Shown: piece by piece, positions 8,099-16,112 of the stretch
How the letters are laid out: each line of letters begins with the position of its first letter
Position numbering within the stretch: the stretch's first letter is position 1
From: Agrococcus baldri
GTDB lineage: Bacteria > Actinomycetota > Actinomycetes > Actinomycetales > Microbacteriaceae
NCBI GenBank assembly: GCA_900114805.1
Contig: FOZN01000004.1
Coordinates: 1-64,000, forward strand
Length of the DNA stretch: 64,000 nucleotides
Reading direction: 5' to 3'
Notes under the pieces: model-generated
The model's input: only the letters and a program-made list of their open reading frames with translations
Database searches by the model: none
Told to the model about the DNA's origin: nothing
Position numbers and translations under genes: made by a program

Positions 8099-8806
8099 AT
8101 GATCTACTGGCTGCTGCGGCATTGGATTGTCGGCCCCTACATCAACCGGGTGTTCCGCCCGTGGGTCGCCGGGCTCGAGAACCTGCCAGAACATGGCGGT
8201 GCGATCATCGCCGGCAACCACCTCTCGGTGATCGACTCCTTCCTGATGCCGCTGGTCATCGATCGCCGCGTCTACTTCCTGGCGAAGTCCGACTACTTCA
8301 ACGGCAGGGGGCTCAAGGGCCTGCTCATGCGGTGGTTCTTCCTCGGCGTCGGCCAGCTGCCGATGGATCGCTCGGGCGGTGAGAAGAGCTCGCAGAGCCT
8401 CGATGCGGCGCTGCAGAAGCTGCAGGAGGGCCAGCTCATCGGCATCTACCCCGAGGGCACCCGCAGCCCGGACGGCAAGATGTACCGCGGCCGCACCGGC
8501 GTCGCCCGCATGGTGCTCGACGCGCGCGTGCCGGTCATCCCCTGCGTGATGGTCGACACCGAGAAGATCATGCCGATCGGCAGCCGGCTGCCGCGCGTCG
8601 GGAGGATCGGGATGATCTTCGGCGAGCCGATCGACTTCTCGCGCTACTACAACCTCGAGGGCGACCGCTTCGTGCTGCGCTCGATCACCGACGAGATCAT
8701 GGTCGCCCTCAACCGCATCTCCGATCAGGAGTACGTCGACGTCTACGCCTCGAGCGTCAAGGCTCGCGTCGAGGCCGAGCGCGCGGCCCGGTCCACGGGC
8801 CGCTGA
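8099..8806 (+). CDS. 1-acyl-glycerol-3-phosphate acyltransferase (PlsC family)
   Basis: A 235-residue membrane-associated acyltransferase that adds the second acyl chain to lysophosphatidate during phospholipid synthesis. The catalytic NHLSVID (His41, Asp46) and the substrate-binding EGTRS motif (residues 119-123) are intact, as are the later VPVIPCVM and FGEPIDF blocks of the family. Start: ATG at 8099 after GAGGAGG at good spacing. In M. tuberculosis the related Rv2182c lies a few genes from the class II DAHP synthase, and the same neighbourhood is seen here. Its exact acyl acceptor is inferred from the family. Confidence 0.9.
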   Translation: MIYWLLRHWIVGPYINRVFRPWVAGLENLPEHGGAIIAGNHLSVIDSFLMPLVIDRRVYFLAKSDYFNGRGLKGLLMRWFFLGVGQLPMDRSGGEKSSQSLDAALQKLQEGQLIGIYPEGTRSPDGKMYRGRTGVARMVLDARVPVIPCVMVDTEKIMPIGSRLPRVGRIGMIFGEPIDFSRYYNLEGDRFVLRSITDEIMVALNRISDQEYVDVYASSVKARVEAERAARSTGR

Positions 8807-8823
8807 GGCGATCCGCCCACGAC

Positions 8824-8829
8824 TAGAGT
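8824..8829 (+). promoter_or_regulatory. Candidate -10 box of aroG
   Basis: TAGAGT, 42 nt before the ATG at 8872; the leader would be about 36 nt and carry the GAGGCAGG site. Confidence 0.35.
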
Positions 8830-8871
8830 GGAACACGGCGCACAAGCGCCGCCGGAGCATTGAGGCAGGGC

Positions 8872-10254
8872 ATGACCGACACCATCGCGACACCTTCGTT
8901 CATGGAGCAGGGCTCCATCGAGCAGGGCCTCGATGCGTATCGAGCGCTGCCGATCAAGCAGCAGCCCAGCTGGCAGGACGAGGCCGCGATCGAGCGGGTG
9001 CGGCGCGAGCTGCGCAGCTCGCCGCCGCTGGTGTTCGCCGGTGAGGTCGACATGCTGCGCGACCGGCTCGCCTCTGCCGCCCGCGGCGAGGCCTTCCTGC
9101 TGCAGGGCGGCGACTGCGCCGAGACCTTCGCCGGCGCCACGGCCGACAACATCCGCAACCGGGTCAAGACGATCCTGCAGATGGCGGTCGTGCTCACCTA
9201 CGGCGCCGCGATGCCGGTCATCAAGATGGGTCGCATGGCCGGCCAGTTCGCGAAGCCCCGCTCGAGCGACAACGAGACCCGCGGCGAGCTGACGCTGCCC
9301 GCCTACCGCGGCGACATCGTCAACGGCTACGACTTCACGCCCGAGTCGCGCGCGGCCGACCCGCAGCGCATCCTGCGCGGCTACCACATGGCCGCCTCGA
9401 CGCTGAACCTGGTGCGCGCGTTCACGCAGGGTGGCTTCGCCGACCTGCGCCAGGTGCACTCGTGGAACAAGGGCTTCGGCGAGAACCCCTCCTTCGCCCG
9501 GTACGAGGCGCTCGCGGGCGAGATCGACCGCGCCGTGCGCTTCATGGAGGCCGCCGGCGCCAACTTCGACGAGCTCAAGGGCGTCGAGTTCTTCACCGGC
9601 CATGAGGGCCTGCTGATGGACTACGAGCGTCCTATGACGCGCATCGACTCCCGCACGGGCCTCGCCTACAACACCTCCAGCCACTTCCAGTGGATCGGCG
9701 AGCGCACGCGCGAACTCGATGGCGCCCACGTCGACTTCTTCTCCCGGGTGCGCAATCCGATCGGCGTGAAGCTCGGCCCGACGACGACGCCCGCCGACAT
9801 GGAGGCGCTGGTCGACAAGCTCGACCCCGAGCGCGAGCCGGGCCGCCTGACGTTCATCACCCGGATGGGTGCCGGCCGCATCCGCGACGTGCTGCCCGGG
9901 CTGCTCGAGGCCTCGAAGTCGCTCGAGTCGACACCGCTGTGGGTCACAGACCCCATGCACGGCAACGGCATCACCACGAAGAACGGCTACAAGTCGCGCC
10001 GCTTCGACGACGTGGTCGACGAGGTGCGCGGCTTCTTCGCCTCGCACCGCGAGGTCGGCACCTTCCCCGGCGGCATCCACGTCGAGCTCACCGGCGACGA
10101 CGTCACCGAGTGCCTCGGCGGTTCCGAGGAGATCGACGAGATCGCCCTCGAGACCCGCTATGAGTCGCTCTGCGACCCGCGCCTGAACCACATGCAGTCG
10201 CTCGAGCTGGCGTTCCTGGTGGCCGAGGAGCTGCGCGCCGCGCCTCGCCCGTAG
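8872..10254 (+). CDS. aroG: 3-deoxy-7-phosphoheptulonate synthase, class II
   Basis: A 460-residue type II DAHP synthase, which condenses phosphoenolpyruvate with erythrose 4-phosphate, the first step of the shikimate pathway. Diagnostic blocks are LQGGDCAETF (metal-binding Cys), KMGRMAGQFAKPRS, RGDIVNGYDF, FTGHEGLLMDYE, the substrate loop WIGERTR, WVTDPMHGNG and GGIHVELTGDDVTEC. This is the plant and actinobacterial class, unrelated in sequence to the E. coli AroF/G/H enzymes. The ATG at 8872 follows GAGGCAGG; a TTG four codons upstream is in frame but lacks its own ribosome site. It converges on the PASTA kinase gene with about 50 nt between the stops. Confidence 0.96.
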   Translation: MTDTIATPSFMEQGSIEQGLDAYRALPIKQQPSWQDEAAIERVRRELRSSPPLVFAGEVDMLRDRLASAARGEAFLLQGGDCAETFAGATADNIRNRVKTILQMAVVLTYGAAMPVIKMGRMAGQFAKPRSSDNETRGELTLPAYRGDIVNGYDFTPESRAADPQRILRGYHMAASTLNLVRAFTQGGFADLRQVHSWNKGFGENPSFARYEALAGEIDRAVRFMEAAGANFDELKGVEFFTGHEGLLMDYERPMTRIDSRTGLAYNTSSHFQWIGERTRELDGAHVDFFSRVRNPIGVKLGPTTTPADMEALVDKLDPEREPGRLTFITRMGAGRIRDVLPGLLEASKSLESTPLWVTDPMHGNGITTKNGYKSRRFDDVVDEVRGFFASHREVGTFPGGIHVELTGDDVTECLGGSEEIDEIALETRYESLCDPRLNHMQSLELAFLVAEELRAAPRP

Positions 10255-10303
10255 CGCCTCGCGACGCTCGGCCGGTGGTGCGGATGCGCTGCGGCCCGTC
10301 GCG

Positions 10304-12226
10304 CTAGAAGGTCGCGTCGATCGTCACGGTCGTGCCCTCTTCGACGGAGCTCCCCGCCTCGACCCCCTGCGAGAGGATCGTCGAGGTGGGGAAGCCCCAC
10401 AGCGCCTCGGGGATGTTCGTCCGCAGGTCCGGCTCCAAGCGCGCGTCGCGCAGCAGCTGCAGGGCCTCCTGGATCGAGCGGCCGACGACGTCGGGCACCT
10501 CCACCATCACCGGTCCGGCCGAGACGACACCGGTGATCGTGCTGTCCTTGTGCACGAGGCCCTCGGGCACAGTGACCGAGATCAGGTGGCCCGCGGCCAC
10601 GTCGCGCGAGTGCTGCTCGGTCGAGAAGTCGGCGATCAGCCCCACCTGCTGCAGGGCGGCAGCGGCCTCGTCGGCCGGCTGGCCCGCAGCCGCCGGCACG
10701 GGCCCGAGGGAGACGCGCAGCGACACCGGCGTTCGCTCCTCGAGCGCATCGAGGTCGGTGAGCGAGGTGCCCTCGGGGTCTGCCGCGGCCAGCACTGTGC
10801 CGGCCTCGGCGCCGTCGAAGACCTCGTCGATCGGCTCGGCGACGACGAAGTCGGTCGCGAGCGCTGCGCGCACGGCATCGAGCTGCTGCCCGATCACGTC
10901 GGGCACCGGCAGCTGGCGGCGCCCGTCGGAGAGCACCAGCCGCACGATCTCGCCGTTGCCGATCACCGTGCCGGCGCTCGGCTCCGTGCGCAGCACGTGG
11001 CCGGCGGGCACGTCGTAGTCGGGCTCGCTGACGGTCTCCTCGTCGACGTCGATGCGGTGCTCGGCGAGCGCCAGGCGGGCGTCGGCCTCGGCGGTGCCCG
11101 CCACATCGGGCACGGTCGCGCTGCCGCCAGGCCCGCCGTTGAACCACCAGCCGACGCCGGCGGCCAGCAGCACGCCCAGCAGTACGAGCGCGAGCCAGAG
11201 GATGCCGCGCCGGCGGCGCAGGGTGACGCGTCGGATGAGCGCCGTGGTCGCCTTGCCGTCGCCGCCGTCCTGCACGACCTCCGGCTCGGCGGCGATCGGC
11301 CTGCGCTGCTTCTTCGGCCGCTCAATCACGGTGGTCGAGCGCTCGTCCTCCGTGAGGAAGGGCAGCACGGTCGTCGGGGTGTCGATGCCCCGCTCCCGGA
11401 TGGCGTGCAGCTCGGCGAGCATCTCGGCGGCGTCGGCGGGTCGCAGGTTCGGGTCGCGCTGGGTCGCCCAGTGCACGAGCGAGTCCAGCGCGTCGGGGAT
11501 GCCCTGCGTGCTGCTCGAGGGCAGCGGCACATCGTCGTTGGCGTGCTGATAGGCGATCTGCATCGGCTCGTCGCCGGTGAACGGCTGCCTGCCGGTGAGC
11601 ATCTCGAACAGCATGATGCCCACCGCGTAGATGTCGCTGCGGGTGTCGGCGATGCCGCGGGTGACGAGCTCGGGGGAGAGGTAGGCGATGGTGCCCAGCA
11701 GCGCCTTGCCGGTCGCGGTGTTCTGGCTGGCGGCGCGGGCGAGCCCGAAGTCGCCGATCTTGATGCGGCCGTCGTGCGCCAGCAGGATGTTCTCGGGCTT
11801 CAGGTCGCGGTGCACGATGCCCGCGCGATGGGCGGCGGCGAGCCCGGCCAGCACCGCCTCGAGCACGTCGAGCGACTGCTCCGGCGTGATGCGGCCGCGC
11901 TCGGCGAGCAGGTCGCGCAGCGTGATGGAGGGCACGAGCTCCATCACGAGCCAGGCGAGATCGCCGTCCTCGCCCTGGTCGTAGGTGTTGACGACGTTCG
12001 GGTGCGCGAGGCGGGCGGCCGCCTTCGCCTCCTGGATGAAGCGCTCCCGGAACTCCGGATCATCGCCCAGGTGCGGGTGCATCACCTTGACGGCGACCTT
12101 GCGGTCCAGCCGCAGGTCGAGCCCGGTGTAGACGCTCGCCATGCCGCCGCGGGCGATGCGTTCGCCCACCTCGTACCGACGGTCGATCGTCCGTCCGATG
12201 ACGGGATCGCGGGAGTCGACGGGCAC
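10304..12226 (-). CDS. PASTA-domain Ser/Thr protein kinase (pknL locus)
   Basis: A 640-residue transmembrane Ser/Thr kinase. The cytoplasmic Hanks-type kinase covers residues 18-275: Lys47 in VAVKV, HRDLKPEN with catalytic Asp141, DFG at 159-161, and an activation loop with several Thr before YLSPE. A basic juxtamembrane stretch leads to one membrane helix (about 341-361), followed by roughly four extracellular PASTA repeats (372 to the end), which in this family bind peptidoglycan fragments or lipid II. The position between the class II DAHP synthase and an Rv2175c-like gene matches the mycobacterial pknL locus, though M. tuberculosis PknL has no PASTA array. GTG start with a TATTCT box 6 nt upstream, so the mRNA is probably leaderless. 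It likely couples wall status to division through the partner encoded divergently. Confidence 0.93.
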   Translation of the reverse strand: MPVDSRDPVIGRTIDRRYEVGERIARGGMASVYTGLDLRLDRKVAVKVMHPHLGDDPEFRERFIQEAKAAARLAHPNVVNTYDQGEDGDLAWLVMELVPSITLRDLLAERGRITPEQSLDVLEAVLAGLAAAHRAGIVHRDLKPENILLAHDGRIKIGDFGLARAASQNTATGKALLGTIAYLSPELVTRGIADTRSDIYAVGIMLFEMLTGRQPFTGDEPMQIAYQHANDDVPLPSSSTQGIPDALDSLVHWATQRDPNLRPADAAEMLAELHAIRERGIDTPTTVLPFLTEDERSTTVIERPKKQRRPIAAEPEVVQDGGDGKATTALIRRVTLRRRRGILWLALVLLGVLLAAGVGWWFNGGPGGSATVPDVAGTAEADARLALAEHRIDVDEETVSEPDYDVPAGHVLRTEPSAGTVIGNGEIVRLVLSDGRRQLPVPDVIGQQLDAVRAALATDFVVAEPIDEVFDGAEAGTVLAAADPEGTSLTDLDALEERTPVSLRVSLGPVPAAAGQPADEAAAALQQVGLIADFSTEQHSRDVAAGHLISVTVPEGLVHKDSTITGVVSAGPVMVEVPDVVGRSIQEALQLLRDARLEPDLRTNIPEALWGFPTSTILSQGVEAGSSVEEGTTVTIDATF

Positions 12227-12232
12227 GCAGTG

Positions 12233-12238
12233 AGAATA
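12233..12238 (-). promoter_or_regulatory. -10 box of the PASTA kinase (leaderless)
   Basis: TATTCT on the minus strand, then 6 nt, then the GTG start at 12226. No Shine-Dalgarno sequence lies between. Confidence 0.55.
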
Positions 12239-12292
12239 GGCGGTGCGGGGCTGGATCCCGGTGATCCACGCCGATCCCCGTGGGGTTCAGGG

Positions 12293-12298
12293 CATGAT
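12293..12298 (+). promoter_or_regulatory. -10 box of the Rv2175c-like gene (leaderless)
   Basis: CATGAT, then 6 nt, then the GTG start at 12305. It mirrors the layout of the divergent kinase promoter 55 bp away. Confidence 0.5.
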
Positions 12299-12304
12299 GG
12301 ATGC

Positions 12305-12682
12305 GTGACGGACGACGCAGCGAACCCAGACGCAGTGAACCCAGAGACCGAGACCCGAGCCCCCGAGTGGCTCACCGTGCCCGACCTGGTCGAGATCCTC
12401 GATGAGCCGGTGGGACGCATCCACCGCCTGATCGAGGAGCATCGCCTGCCTGCGACCCGCAGGAACGGCCCCGTGCAGGTGCCGGCGGCCGTGCTGCGCG
12501 ACGGCGAGCCGATGTCGGAGACTCGCGGCACGCTGCTCGTGCTGCTCGATCTGGGCTTCACCGAGGACGAGGCCATCGACTGGCTGCTCGGCGTCGACGA
12601 CGCGCTCGGCACGACGCCGCTCGACGCGATGCGCCAGGGCCGCAAGGCCGAGGTGCGGCGCGCCGCCCAGCTGCAGGGCTGA
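12305..12682 (+). CDS. Rv2175c-family DNA-binding protein, kinase partner
   Basis: A 125-residue protein of the Rv2175c family. The N-terminal part (about residues 20-65: WLTVPDLVEILDEPVGRIHR, then LIEEHRLPATRRNG) is a helix-turn-helix of the excisionase/MerR-like type; the C-terminal half (LLVLLDLGFTEDEAIDWLL through DALRQ-like helices) matches the Rv2175c C-domain. In M. tuberculosis Rv2175c is phosphorylated by PknL, encoded next door, and binds DNA less well when modified. Here the gene is divergent from the PASTA kinase and shares a 78-bp control region with it. The acidic N-terminus holds several Thr that could accept phosphate (inference). GTG start is set by the leaderless promoter. 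Confidence 0.85.
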   Translation: MTDDAANPDAVNPETETRAPEWLTVPDLVEILDEPVGRIHRLIEEHRLPATRRNGPVQVPAAVLRDGEPMSETRGTLLVLLDLGFTEDEAIDWLLGVDDALGTTPLDAMRQGRKAEVRRAAQLQG

Positions 12683-12683
12683 G

Positions 12684-13805
12684 CTACCGGTCGCGCTTGG
12701 CGACCGCGTCGGCGAGCCGCTCGAGCTCGAGCACGGCCGAGCGCGAGAGCTCGCCGTCGTGCAGCGACTCGAGCGCCTCGCCGACCGCGCGGTCGATGAG
12801 CGCCTCCAGGCGCTGCGGCGCCTCCGAGCGCTGGATGGCGTCCTGCAGGATCGCGATCTGCCGCTCGTCGAGCTCGCGATCGCCCAGCAGCTCGTCGAGC
12901 ATCGTGCGCACGCCGGAGGAGAGGCGCTGGCGAGCGATCTCCACCAGCACCGTGCGCTTGCCCTCGCGCAGATCGTCGCCGGCGGGCTTGCCCGTCACCT
13001 CCGGGTCGCCGAACACGCCCAGCAGGTCGTCGCGCATCTGGAAGGCGACGCCGACGGGCAGCCCGTAGCCGGCGAGCGCGTCGAGCTGCGCCTTGGAGCC
13101 GCCGGCCAGCAGCGCCCCGAGCGTCAGCGGCGCCTCCACCGAGTACTTCGCCGACTTGTAGATCGCGACGGTGTGGGCGCGGTCGAGCAGCGTCGCGGGC
13201 TCCTGCCTGATCCACGCCGCCTCCTCGAGCACGTCGAGGTACTGGCCGAAGGTGACCTCCTCGCGCATGCGGCGGTAGGCGTCGTGCACCGCGTCGCCGT
13301 GCGCCGCCCGCCTGCAGGCGCGCAGCATCCGGTCGTCCGCCCAGTTGAGCAGCAGGTCGCCCGCCAGCAGCGCGGCGTGCTCGCCCCACGAGCCGGCGTC
13401 GCCGACCCATTCGCGGTCGCGGTGCATCGCTTCGAGCGAGCGGTGCATCGACGGACGGCCCCTGCGGGTGTCGGACTGGTCGATGATGTCGTCGTGCACG
13501 AGCGCCGCGGCGTGGAAGAGCTCGATGGCGGTCGCGACGCCCACGGCGTCGGCCCACGCCGGGTCCTGCTCGGTGCCGGCGGTGTGGGATGCGTCGGGTC
13601 GCGCCGCCGTCACGGCATGCCAGCCCCAGAGCACGAAGGCGCTGCGCACGCGCTTGCCGCCCGAGACCATCTCTCGCACCAGGCGGATGAGGGGGGTGGC
13701 GTCGGAGGCGAGCTCGGTGAGCGCCGCCTCCCGCTCGTCCAGGTACTGCTGGATCGACGCCTCGACGGCCTGGGCGAAGCGCTGCTGTGCTGACACAGGG
13801 TCCAT
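12684..13805 (-). CDS. Polyprenyl diphosphate synthase (trans-isoprenyl type)
   Basis: A 373-residue all-alpha prenyltransferase that extends allylic diphosphates with isopentenyl diphosphate to give geranylgeranyl or longer chains used for quinones, carotenoids or lipid carriers. The first Asp-rich motif DDIID is at residues 105-109, followed by SDTRRG. GGKRVR lies at 49-54, and the second Asp-rich motif is in FQMRDDLLGVFGD. The chain length cannot be predicted safely. Start: the ATG at 13805 (MDPVSAQQ); in-frame codons further upstream lie in the promoter of the next gene. The stop is 1 nt from that of the Rv2175c-like gene. M. tuberculosis has idsA2 (Rv2173) in the same neighbourhood. Confidence 0.9.
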   Translation of the reverse strand: MDPVSAQQRFAQAVEASIQQYLDEREAALTELASDATPLIRLVREMVSGGKRVRSAFVLWGWHAVTAARPDASHTAGTEQDPAWADAVGVATAIELFHAAALVHDDIIDQSDTRRGRPSMHRSLEAMHRDREWVGDAGSWGEHAALLAGDLLLNWADDRMLRACRRAAHGDAVHDAYRRMREEVTFGQYLDVLEEAAWIRQEPATLLDRAHTVAIYKSAKYSVEAPLTLGALLAGGSKAQLDALAGYGLPVGVAFQMRDDLLGVFGDPEVTGKPAGDDLREGKRTVLVEIARQRLSSGVRTMLDELLGDRELDERQIAILQDAIQRSEAPQRLEALIDRAVGEALESLHDGELSRSAVLELERLADAVAKRDR

Positions 13806-13841
13806 GCTATTCAGCCACATGCGATTGACAGCCGGAAGCCG

Positions 13842-13847
13842 TAGACT
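13842..13847 (+). promoter_or_regulatory. Candidate -10 box of the DUF3040 gene
   Basis: TAGACT, 35 nt before the ATG at 13883; the predicted leader includes GAAAGGGG at about 13869-13876. Confidence 0.4.
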
Positions 13848-13882
13848 GACCTTCCGCACCGGTTGAGCGAAAGGGGTGCGAG

Positions 13883-14260
13883 ATGGGCCTCTCCGAGAAC
13901 GAGCAGCGACTGCTCGATGAGATGGAGCGCAATCTCTACAAGCACGAGGCCGACATCGTCAGCACGTCGGCCGGGCCCCGCACCGTCAACTACACCAAGG
14001 TCGCCGTCGGCGTGCTCGGTATCGTCGTCGGGCTGGTGCTGGTCATCGTCGGTGTGAGCGCCAAGCTCCTGATCATCGGTGTCGCCGGCTTCGCCGTCGC
14101 CGTCGCCGGTGCGCTCTGGGCGCTCTCGGCGTCGAAGCCCGCCACGGGCGACGAGGCCGCGGCGAAGCATGCTGCAGGGCAGGGCCCCGCACCCGCGAAG
14201 CAGGCGCCGAGCCTGATGGATCGCCTCGCTCAGGAGTGGGACGACCGCAACCAGCGGTAG
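13883..14260 (+). CDS. DUF3040 membrane protein
   Basis: A 125-residue membrane protein of the DUF3040 family (Rv2169c-like). It starts MGLSENEQRLLDEMERNLYK, the signature of the family, then has two adjacent membrane helices (about residues 36-58 and 61-83) and a hydrophilic Ala/Lys-rich tail ending in MDRLAQEWDDR. Its function is unknown, but in actinobacteria it almost always sits just upstream of mraZ, as here. It has its own promoter and terminator, so it is transcribed apart from the division cluster. Confidence 0.88.
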   Translation: MGLSENEQRLLDEMERNLYKHEADIVSTSAGPRTVNYTKVAVGVLGIVVGLVLVIVGVSAKLLIIGVAGFAVAVAGALWALSASKPATGDEAAAKHAAGQGPAPAKQAPSLMDRLAQEWDDRNQR

Positions 14261-14316
14261 TCGCCTCCACACCGCTCCACACTCCCTCCCCGGGCAGCGC
14301 AGCTCCCGGGCAGCGC

Positions 14317-14347
14317 AGGGCCGACTCGCACGAGTCGGCCCTTTTTC
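14317..14347 (+). terminator. Rho-independent terminator of the DUF3040 gene
   Basis: AGGGCCGACTCG (14317-14328) pairs perfectly with CGAGTCGGCCCT (14331-14342) over a CA loop, followed by TTTTT. It separates the DUF3040 gene from the mraZ promoter. Positions 14261-14575 hold only this hairpin and the mraZ control region. Confidence 0.9.
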
Positions 14348-14500
14348 TGTGCCCGCAAGCTGCTGGTTCGCTGCGCACGCCCGCCTGGCGGCCGGCGCAC
14401 GGCCTGCGTGCGTGCCTGGTTGCTCCAAAACCCCTCCACCGCATTCACCCAATGAATTGTTGAGAACACGCCGTCTTGCATGGCAAATGCTGAGCAACTG

Positions 14501-14545
14501 TGGCGTGAAGTGGAGTACTGTGGAGGAAACCGGCGGATGCTGGTG
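14501..14545 (+). promoter_or_regulatory. MraZ-binding boxes at the dcw promoter
   Basis: TGGCG (14501), TGGAG (14511) and TGGAG (14521) recur at exactly 10-bp steps, with weaker echoes CGGCG (14531) and TGGTG (14541). Direct TGGN repeats spaced by one helical turn are the known operator of MraZ, which represses its own operon. A TACTGT -10-like box (14516-14521) lies inside the boxes; TTGAGA (14460-14465) with GCAAAT 17 bp further on is an alternative promoter just upstream. Confidence 0.75.
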
Positions 14546-14575
14546 GATCTCGCAGGCCGGACGAGAGGGGGCGAT

Positions 14576-15007
14576 GTGTTCCTCGGCACGCACACGCCCA
14601 AGCTCGACGACAAGGGCCGCGTGATCCTCCCGGCGAAGTTCCGGCAGGAGCTTGAGGGCGGCCTCGTGCTCACCCGCGGCCAGGAGCGCTGCATCTACGT
14701 CTTCTCGAGAGCTGAGTTCGAGCGCGTGCACGAGCAGATCCGGCAGGCGCCGCTCACCTCGGCCGGCGCGCGCGACTTCCTGCGGCTGTTCCTCTCGGGC
14801 GCCTCGAGCGAGCAGGCCGACAGCCAGCACCGCGTCACGATCCCCGGGAACCTGCGCGACTACGCCGGCCTCGGCCGCGAGCTCACGGTGATCGGCGCGG
14901 GCTCCCGCGCCGAGATCTGGGACACCCAGGCCTGGAACGAGTACTACGCGGCCAAGGAGGCCGACTTCGCATCGACGACGGAGGAGGTGATCCCCGGCAT
15001 CTTCTGA
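14576..15007 (+). CDS. mraZ: Transcriptional regulator MraZ
   Basis: A 143-residue MraZ, a DNA-binding protein of the AbrB-like double-SpoVT fold that represses the division and cell-wall operon it heads. The first domain has [20 protein letters not shown] and the second [21 protein letters not shown], the two repeated DxxGR/P-type halves. The GTG at 14576 is preceded by GAGAGGGGG and gives the standard start [11 protein letters not shown] and standard length; an in-frame ATG at 14480 would place the MraZ boxes inside the gene and is rejected. rsmH follows after 97 nt. Confidence 0.95.
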   Translation: MFLGTHTPKLDDKGRVILPAKFRQELEGGLVLTRGQERCIYVFSRAEFERVHEQIRQAPLTSAGARDFLRLFLSGASSEQADSQHRVTIPGNLRDYAGLGRELTVIGAGSRAEIWDTQAWNEYYAAKEADFASTTEEVIPGIF

Positions 15008-15104
15008 CCCGGCTCGTGACCCTCAGCTGGGCGCCGCGACACACCTTCCCCGGTGTCGCGTCGCGCGGATGGGGATCAGGAGCCGGGACGGAGCAGGGAA
15101 CGAC

Positions 15105-16112
15105 ATGGACGCATCCGCCCTCCACACCCCGGTCATGCTCGAGCGCACGCTAGCGCTGCTCGCCCCCGCGATCGAGGCGGCTGCCGCCGCCGGCCGCACG
15201 CCGCTCGTCATCGACGGCACGCTCGGCATGGGCGGCCACACCGAGGCGATGCTCGCCGCGCACCCGACGCTCGTGGTGGCCGGCATCGACCGCGACCCCG
15301 ACGCCATCCGGCTCGCGGGGGAGCGCCTGGCGCGCTTCGGCGGGCGCTTCCTCCCGGTGCAGACCACCTACGACCGCATCGACGAGGCGCTCGAAGCCGC
15401 CGGCGCCGAGGCCGCCGACGGCATCCTGCTCGACCTGGGGGTCTCGAGCCTGCAGCTCGACGCCGCCGACCGCGGCTTCGCCTACGCGAAGGACGCGCCG
15501 CTCGACATGCGCATGGGGCAGTCGGGTGAGACGACCGCCGCCACGATCCTCGCTGAGCGCAGCGACCGCGAGCTGTCGCGGCTGTTCAAGGTGTACGGCG
15601 ACGAGAAGCTCGCCGACCGCTACGCCCGCGCCATCGTGGCAGCCCGCGCCGAGGCGCCCATCGAGACCTCCGCGCAGCTCGTCGACATCCTGCAGGCGGC
15701 GACGCCGCGGGCGCTGGCCAACCAGGGCCACCCGGCCAAGCGCGTCTTCCAGGCGCTGCGGATCGAGGTCAACCAGGAGCTGGCGATCCTCGAGCGCACG
15801 ATGCCCGCCGCGATCGACGCGCTCGCCGTCGGCGGCCGCCTCGTCGTGCTCGCCTACCAGTCGCTCGAGGACCGCATCGTGAAGCGCGCGCTGCAGGCGG
15901 CAGTCGCCTCCACGACGCCCCGCGACCTGCCGGTCGAGCTGCCCGAGCACGCGCCGCACCTGCGGCTGCTGGTGCGCGGCGCCGAGCTCGCCGATGAGAC
16001 CGAGCGCGCCGCCAACCCTCGTTCCACGCCCGTCCGCCTGCGCGCGGCCGAGCGCATCCGACCCCTCACCTTCACGCCCGCGACCAGCCCCAGCAGGGGG
16101 GAGCAGCCATGA
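15105..16112 (+). CDS. rsmH: 16S rRNA (cytosine-1402-N4)-methyltransferase
   Basis: A 335-residue RsmH (MraW), which methylates N4 of C1402 in the 16S rRNA decoding centre using SAM. Clear family blocks are HTPVMLERTL at the start, IDGTLGMGGHTEAML (SAM site), GIDRDPDAI, LLDLGVSSLQLD, RGFAYAKDAPLDMRM and the C-terminal HPAKRVFQALRIEVN plus YQSLEDRIVK. The ATG at 15105 is favoured because the HTPVM motif then begins 8 residues in, as usual; an ATG at 15069 is in frame but too far out. It overlaps the next gene by ATGA. Confidence 0.96.
   Translation: MDASALHTPVMLERTLALLAPAIEAAAAAGRTPLVIDGTLGMGGHTEAMLAAHPTLVVAGIDRDPDAIRLAGERLARFGGRFLPVQTTYDRIDEALEAAGAEAADGILLDLGVSSLQLDAADRGFAYAKDAPLDMRMGQSGETTAATILAERSDRELSRLFKVYGDEKLADRYARAIVAARAEAPIETSAQLVDILQAATPRALANQGHPAKRVFQALRIEVNQELAILERTMPAAIDALAVGGRLVVLAYQSLEDRIVKRALQAAVASTTPRDLPVELPEHAPHLRLLVRGAELADETERAANPRSTPVRLRAAERIRPLTFTPATSPSRGEQP

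Noticed and set aside
10260-10303. Bidirectional terminator between aroG and the kinase
   Set aside because: No stable stem-loop with a T-run could be found in the short gap.
13825-13830. TTGACA as -35 box of the DUF3040 gene
   Set aside because: Only 11 nt separate it from TAGACT, too short for a normal promoter spacer.
14480-14575. An upstream ATG for mraZ
   Set aside because: It would make the MraZ boxes part of the coding region and add 32 residues absent from the family; GTG at 14576 has a strong ribosome site.
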